Both the position numbers and the translations under genes were made by a program. Positions 58,214-64,000 of a DNA stretch of 64,000 bases are shown one piece after another (position 1 is the first letter of the stretch; each line of letters begins with the position of its first letter). Under the pieces are notes generated by a model, which worked only from the letters and a program-made list of their open reading frames with translations, was not told the DNA's origin and did no database searches. This DNA is from Neoarius graeffei (Eukaryota; Chordata; Actinopteri; Siluriformes; Ariidae), in assembly GCF_027579695.1 (NCBI RefSeq), contig NC_083582.1, positions 4,772,378 through 4,836,377 of the forward strand, given 5' to 3'.

Positions 58214-58527
58214 TGTAAGAGTTTGAGCGGGTGGGTAGAACACAGAAGTACAGCAGGCCAGAACTGAGTTATCAAAACTCTTTATTGTGTTACTTTTCAG
58301 TCACACACAAACTCCCAGCCACCCAGACACACGCACACACACATTAGTCATCTGGTTTGGGAGAGAGCTCCCTTCCTCCTCTCTCTCCCTCCTTATATAG
58401 GGCAAGGTCACTGGGGAAGACACACAAACATGTTAATTGACGTCAGGTGCAGTGATTCTGCCACTTACCTTCCCTGACTCCGCCCTCCGGTCACAGACCA
58501 ATGCTTGACCACGCCCCCACTGCCACA
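58214..58527 (-). repeat. 3' LTR of gypsy copy 2 (314 bp)
   Basis: TGTGGCAGTGGGGGCGTGGT to CTCTTACA on the minus strand, with CCTATATAAGG as TATA box and CAATAAAG as poly(A) signal. A purine-rich stretch (minus strand GGGCGGTGGGAGTA) lies just before it, as expected for the polypurine primer. Confidence 0.9.
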
Positions 58528-59104
58528 TACTCCCACCGCCCGACTCAGGCCGGGCAGCCATCCGGCCTGCAGCTGACCCCTCCCCCCTTGACGGGAGAGG
58601 AAGTCCGCCACAACCATCTGCGCCCCCGGCCTGTGGATCACCTTGAAGTTAAAGGGCTGGAGTGCCAGATACCAACGGGTGATCTGCGCGTTGGCATCCT
58701 TCATGCGGTGGAGCCACTGGAGGGGCGTGTGGTCCAAACAGAGGGTGAAAGGGCATCCCAGCAGATAGTAGCGGAGGGCGAGGACCGCCCACTTGATGGT
58801 GAGGCACTCCTTCTCGATTGTGCTGTAGCGCCCCTCACACACTGACAGCTTCCTGCTGATGTACAGCATGGGGCGATCCTCCCCCTCCATCTCCTGGGAC
58901 AAAACAGCCCCCAGCCCTCTGTCCAATGTATCCGTCTGCAACATAAAGGGGAGAGAAAAGTCAGGGGAGTGTAACAGTGGCCCCCCACACAGTGCAGCCT
59001 TCACCTCAGAGAAAGTCTGCTGGCATTGCTCCATCCACTGGATCGGATCTGGTGCCCCCTTTTTAGTGAGATCAGTCAGCAGGCTGGTAGCATCCGAATA
59101 ATTA
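58465..59104 (-). pseudogene. Gypsy copy 2 RNase H
   Basis: FMLQTDTLDRGLGAVLSQEM (TDAS changed to TDTL), STIEKECLTIKW, LCLDHTPLQWL and HRPGAQMVVADFLSRQG. The frame is open but separated from RT by the inserted element at 59105. Confidence 0.88.
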
Positions 59105-59935
59105 CCGTATTTTCCGGACTATACGTCGCTCCGGAGTTTAAGTCGCATCAGCCAAAAAATGCATTATGAAGATGAAAAAAACATATATACATCGCACCGG
59201 ACTATAAGTCGCACTTTTTTGAAGGGTTATTCTATCCATAGAATCTGTGATTGTATCTGATAAGCGGCGCGTGGTTACTGCGCGACTGCATTGCTTATTT
59301 AATAAACGAACAGCTGAGCAGTGATAACACGCCCTTTGCCCTGTAAGTAGCCTAGTCTGATTATTTTAAATATCTACTACTATCTTTAATACTATCACTA
59401 TCGTTATTACTAATAGCCTATATTATTATTATAACTAATATTAGTAGCCTATTACTGATGCATTAATCAGTTTGCTTTTAGAATATTTTTACCGGTAGGG
59501 CTTATTATCGCCCTATGGCTCTTTCATCTGTGTTATTAAAGCTGTAGTCATCATCGAGGAGTGTCATTCTTCATTTTTGTCGAATTTTATTTCATCAAAT
59601 CAGAGGTGAAGTAGGCTATAGGTATATCATCTCCAAAGACAGGTACGGTAGTAAAAACAACCGTCTAGTGAAAAAAAAAAACAACAACAACCGCTTTTAA
59701 ATCCCCTACTTAAATCCTTAAAATGAGTCATTTAACTCATGTCTTGTGTGATCTGATCTCCAATGGTGAAATAAACCGGGTGTGATGAGTACAGTCTGTT
59801 ATTTTAGAAGATAAATGTAATATATAATTTAATATATAGACTAATAAAAATTAATATTTTATAATATAATATCACGACATATTACTGTCTGTAACTGTTT
59901 GTCACTAAAGCGTTTTCTAAGATCATAATGTCTGA

Positions 59936-59966
<31 letters not shown>

Positions 59967-60433
59967 GTTTTACACACACAATAAGCGCGTGTGCGTAAAG
60001 TTATAGTAAACCATCCCCCACCTTTTTTTTTTTTTTGAGTCGCCGGACCCACCCACCTCCTGCGTTCCGGGACCTCCCACTTCACAAATTAAGCACTGCC
60101 TAAAATCACTACCTAACTTATTTAAATAACTATAGGCCTATCATTAATAATAAAACACAGGTCAATCAAGTTTATCAAGCTGATGATTTCACTCCAAATC
60201 AGCAAATCCATTGAATTCCTCATCCTCGGTGTCGCTTCTGAACAACTCTGCCTCCAGCGGCAGATGAAGCGCCGTTTCCTCTTCTTCTGCGTGGCTGTCG
60301 TCAGACTCAGCATCAGCTCCAGTTATTCCGCGGTGATAAAAAAAAAAAAACATATATACGTCGCACCGGAGTATAAGTCGCATGGCAAGCCGAACCATGA
60401 AAAAAAGTGCGACTTATAGTCCGAAAAATACGG
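59105..60433. mobile_element. TA-target DNA transposon remnant (pogo-like?) inside gypsy copy 2
   Basis: Inverted ends CCGTATTTTCCGGACTATA and TATAGTCCGAAAAATACGG, TA on each side. Copy 1 at about 44896-44905 shows the empty site (GAATAATTAGGTATAAAC). Minus-strand frame 60398-60189 ends SDTEDEEFNGFADLE, an acidic tail like that of some pogo/Tigger-group transposases. No transposase core is left. Contains an (ATT)n run at 59937-59966. Confidence 0.8.
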
Positions 60434-60436
60434 TAG

Positions 60437-61420
60437 GTATAAACCTAATAGCCAGCCAGCCCCAGGAATTGTCTCACCCCCTTTTTGGTCTTGGGCCTCA
60501 GGCAGGCCGCAATCACTGCCATCTTATTAATTTGGGGACGCACCTGCCCATTGCCCAAGTGGAAGCCCAGATACCGTACTTCCACCCGCCCAATCGCACA
60601 CTTCTTTGGGTTGGCCGTGAGACCTGCTCGCCTCAGCGACCCAAGGACGGCCCTCAGGTGTTGTAGATGCCGCGGCCAGTCATTACTATAGATTATAATA
60701 TCATCCAAGTATGCGGCCGCATAGGTGGCATGGGGGCGGAGGACCCTGTCCATAAGCCGCTGAAACGTAGCGGGTGCCCCAAACAGCCCAAACGGAAGTG
60801 TGACGAATTGGTGTAAGCCAAACGGTGTGGAAAAGGCCATTTTTTCTTGGGATAGTGGAGTCAAGGGGATCTGCCAATAACCCTTTGTCAAATCCAGTGT
60901 CGAATAAAAGCGAGCCATGCCTAGTCGATCCAGCAACTCGTCAATATGAGGCATTGGGTATACATTGAATTTAGACACCGCATTGACTTTTCTATAGTCC
61001 ACACAGAACTGGACCGACCAGTCGGCCTTGGGAACCAAGACCACTGGGCTGCTCCAGTCACTGTGGGACTCCTTGACGATGCCCATTTTGAGCATGGCCT
61101 CGAGTTCTTCCCGAACCACCTTTTTTTTGTGTTCGGGTAGCCTGTAAGGGTGGCTGCACACTACCACCCCTGGGGGCGTCTCAATGTGGTGTTCTATGAT
61201 GTGGGTGCGGCAGGGCAGGGGCGAGAACACATCCAAAAATTCGGTCTGCAACTGGGCAACGTCCGTGAGTTGGGTCGAGGAGAGGTGGTCTCCACAGGGG
61301 ACCGGAGAGGTACGCGATGCCAATGTTCCCTTTTGAACCTCTGGCCCCAGCTCTGCCTTCTCCAGAACCAACGACACCAACGCCACGGGGACCTCCTCAT
61401 TCTAGAGTTTAAGTAGGTTG
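60437..61420 (-). pseudogene. Gypsy copy 2 reverse transcriptase
   Basis: 313 residues open with PYRLPEHKKKVVREELEAML, VDYRKVNAVSKFNVYPMPHI, LDLTKGYWQIPLTPLSQEKM, PFGLHQFVTLPFGLFGAPAT, then AYLDDIIIYSNDWPRHLQHL with the catalytic YLDD (60700-60711), and GVRQFLGLAGY. All RT boxes are readable. It is cut at the connection domain by the TA-target insertion. Upstream, the junction to the integrase C-terminus has an in-frame stop (TAG near 61402). Confidence 0.93.
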
Positions 61421-62480
61421 AGGTGGTAAATCTGAAGCGCCCCACCCCTGTCCGTTCGCCTCACCTCATAGTCAACGTCCCCGACTCACCATGTGACCTC
61501 AAAGGGTCCTTGCCACTTGGCGATCAATTTCGAGGTTGACGTGGGCAACAGTACGAGTACTTTATCTCCTGGTGCGAACTCCCTAAGGCGTGTACCCCTG
61601 TCGTACAGGCGGATTTGCCGTTTTTGGGCCTGCCGCAAATTCTCCTGGGTTAGGTGTGTGAGTGTGTGGATTTTTGCGCGCAGGTCAATAACATATTGGA
61701 TTTCATTTTTGCTCGGTGAAGGTCCCTCCTCCCAATTTTCCCGCAGTACATCTTGGATGCTGCGCGGCTTACGTCCATATAATAATTCGAATGGGAAGAA
61801 CCCCGTGGAGGCTTGTGGGACCTCTCGCACTGCGAATAACAGGGGTTCGAGCCATTTATCCCAATTGCGTGCATCCTCGCTTATGAATTTTTTAATTATA
61901 TTCTTGAGTGTGCGGTTGAACCTTTCAATTAAACCATCCGTTTGTGGGTGATAAACGCTGGTGCAGATCGGCTTAATTCCCAATAACCCATACAGTTCGC
62001 TCAGTGTGCGTGACATAAACGAAGTGCCTTGATCAGTCAGAATCTCCTTGGGGATTCCGACTCAGGAGATGATGTGGAAGAGTGCTTCCGCAATACTGCA
62101 TGCTGAGATATTGCGAAGAGGCACTGCTTCCGAGTATCGCTTTGCATAGTCCACCAGGACTAAAATAAAGCGATACCCTCGTGTTGACCGATGTAATGGC
62201 CTGACGAGATCCATCCCAATTCTTTCGAATGTGGTCTTGATTAATGGTAGAGGGCGCAAAGGCACTTTTGGAATGGCTGCTGGATTTACTAACTGGCATT
62301 CGCGGCATGCCGTACACCACCTACGGACATCGCCATGAATACCTGGCCAATAGAACCGGGCCATTATTCGGGCTAGTGTCTTATCCTGCCCCAAGTGTCC
62401 AGCCATGGGATTAAAGTGAGCTGCCTGAAATACCAATTCCCGGCGGCTCTTTGGGATCAAAAGTTTCGTGATCTGCTCTT
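61421..62480 (-). pseudogene. Gypsy copy 2 integrase
   Basis: The zinc-binding part has HFNPMAGHLGQDKTLARIMA and WCTACRECQLVNPAAIPKVP (HHCC). The core has FERIGMDLVRPLHRSTRGYR and FILVLVDYAKRYSEAVPLRN, then after a stop (TGA near 62062) FMSRTLSELYGLLG, CTSVYHPQTDGLIERFNRTL (Glu), then FAPGDKVLVLLPTSTSKLIA and KWQGPFEV. Two frames with one stop and small shifts. Confidence 0.9.
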
Positions 62481-64000
62481 TAGTCTGAGTGTCCTGCGTC
62501 ACTCGGTATAATCTATCTTCAATAACAGAGAAATAGGGGAAGAACGGTGTGGTGTTTGGCTCGAGTGTTTGACCATCGATTACTCTTACTTGGTCAAATG
62601 CATGCCACAGAGTCTCATCTCGCGACTGCTCTAACAGGAAATCTGAGAGGGATTCCCTGAGAGAGGGAGGAGGAGCCTGCTGCTCCTCACTCTGATGTGG
62701 AGATGACGTAGACGGCTCTGTGACAGCTGCTCCCGCCAATGCCACACCGGGACCTCCCCCTGCTGAACTATGGCAGGACCCACTCTTCACTAAATGAGTC
62801 ATTAACTCCCCAAATCCCGGCCAATCAGTCCCCAAAATTATTGAGTGGGTAAGGCAAGGATTAACCGCCGCCTTTACACTAAATTTCTCCCCTCGAAATA
62901 GAATGTGGACCGACACTAAAGGGTAGTTGTGAACATCCCCGTGCACACACAACACCGTCACCAATTGTGCTCCCCCCAATGCCTCATCTTGCACCAGGCT
63001 TTGGTGGATTGAGGTCTGATTACAGCTAGAGTCCACCAAAGCCTGATACTTATCCCCTTGGACACTCACCGGTATGTGATACGCTCCAGCCCGATCAAGG
63101 GCGGTTCCTGGCGCGTCGGGCATCCGGACCACTGCGCCCACCTCCTTTGCTGAGCACTGATGCCGGAGGTGCCCCGGCTCCCCGCAGCACCAGCAAACTG
63201 GCCCGGGCTCTCTCTCTGCACCGGCGCTATGGGGCTCACTCACCTGAGGGGGGAAGAGACAGACACAGAAGCAGGAAACAGGAGGGTGCCGCGGGTGTGG
63301 CAGGCCGGCTGTGAGGGAGCCAGCCCCTGCCTCCGCGGTGGGGGAATGGGGTGAGGACGAGACACAGAAGGGGGGGAGAGAGAGAAAGAGGAGAGAAGCG
63401 AAGAGGGGATCTGTGATCCTGCCGTGGGAACAGCCGCCAAATGATCCTCCACCAACTCGATGGCCTGATCCAGCGACGCCGGGCGATGGCACTGGACCCA
63501 CTCCGTGGTCCCTTTGGGAAGTTGTGCAATGAACTGCTCCAGTGCCACCAGATCAATGACTCCCTCGGCATCGCGGTTGTCAGCCCTCAGCCACCGCCGG
63601 CAGGCATCCCGGAGTTGCTGGCCAAACGCGAATGGGCAGCCGACCTCCTCTTGGTTCAGAGCACTGAAGCGCTGTCGATGTTGTTCGGGGGTGTGCCCCA
63701 GATGCTGGAGGACAGCCCAGCGCAGGTCCACATAGACCAGCTGGCTGTCGGCGGGGAGCTGTAGCGCGGCCAGCTGCGCCTCGCCCGTTAGCAGGGGCAG
63801 GAGGCGCGCTGCGTGCTGTTCCACCGGCCAGCCCGAGGCCTCTGCTGCTTGTTTGAATAGTGTGAGGAAGGCCTCGGGGTCGTCATGCGGGCCCATCTTC
63901 ATTAGGGTGAGGTGGGGAGGGCCCGCGGCAGTGGAGGTGGTGGACCCCGCCGACGCGAGGAGGTGCCAGAATGCCTGACGATCTTCCTGTTGCGCCAGCA
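62481..64000 (-). pseudogene. Gypsy copy 2 gag and protease (partial)
   Basis: Frames 63902-63240 and 63501-62062. Capsid-like MKMGPHDDPEAFLTLFKQAA, QLRDACRRWLRADNRDAEGV, then CCHC CWCCGEPGHLRHQC, then protease ALVDSSCNQTSIHQSLV (DSS instead of DSG) and IILGTDWPGF. A frameshift lies near 63240-63500. The gag start is outside the window. Confidence 0.9.

Larger units (their letters stand above)
58214..64000 (-). mobile_element. Ty3/gypsy LTR retrotransposon, Gmr1-like (copy 2), runs off the window
   Basis: Same family and orientation as copy 1. Minus-strand order from the right edge: gag, CCHC, protease, integrase, RT, RNase H, 3' LTR (58214-58527). The 5' LTR and gag N-terminus lie right of 64000. 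It is split by a TA-target element (59105-60433). It retains sequences missing from copy 1, including YLDD and the integrase HHCC region, but has stops and frameshifts. Confidence 0.92.

Noticed and set aside
54300-64000. Further chat exons
   Set aside because: No segment resembling the next ChAT exon (VSEYWLNDMYL type) was found; the region is mobile DNA.

Overview
The window looks like teleost (ray-finned fish) genomic DNA, possibly ostariophysan. The evidence is intron-split vertebrate genes, tRNA-derived V-SINE-type repeats, abundant Tc1/mariner and hAT elements, Penelope-like elements and Ty3/gypsy elements with the Gmr1-type domain order. Two host loci are supported, both on the + strand. 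(1) The last four coding exons of an RGR-type opsin (2104-6370) encode the TM4-to-TM7 half with the retinal-binding lysine; its 5' exons lie left of the window. (2) The cholinergic gene locus holds an intronless vesicular acetylcholine transporter gene, slc18a3 (30301-31839), followed by the first two recognisable coding exons of choline acetyltransferase, chat (41255-41293 and 54095-54286); the rest of chat lies right of the window. VAChT loads acetylcholine into vesicles and ChAT makes it, and two candidate non-coding chat leader exons lie between them.

Layout: 1-1872 decayed Tc1/mariner copy carrying a 719-bp palindromic TTAA element; 2.1-6.6 kb rgr 3' half with a MITE, a Penelope-like fragment and a SINE in its introns; 8.3-10.3 kb satellite built on 11/22-bp units with a 154-bp higher-order period; 10.8-12.6 kb SINE and a second Tc1/mariner copy; 13-17.5 kb a LINE split by a hAT element, itself split by a Tc1-like element, itself split by a MITE; 19-24.5 kb SINEs, a decayed DNA transposon and a LINE tail; 24.7-28.5 kb a LINE with endonuclease and RT domains split by a MITE; 29-30.3 kb microsatellites and a purine-rich tract leading into slc18a3; 33.6-54.3 kb the 5' part of chat, whose introns hold SINE, hAT, Tc1-like and minisatellite DNA and a Gmr1-like LTR element; 54.3-64 kb hAT, Penelope-like, PIF/Harbinger-like and LTR-element sequence, ending in a second Gmr1-like element that runs off the window.

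The most notable points are: two gypsy-type elements in which integrase precedes reverse transcriptase; hammerhead-ribozyme-like cores in the Penelope-like repeats; two exons in two different genes whose 3' splice sites directly abut TG repeats; and several insertions whose target sites can be read exactly because an empty copy or an interrupted reading frame is also present. Many TE family assignments rest on termini and target-site duplications seen by eye; no database search was possible.
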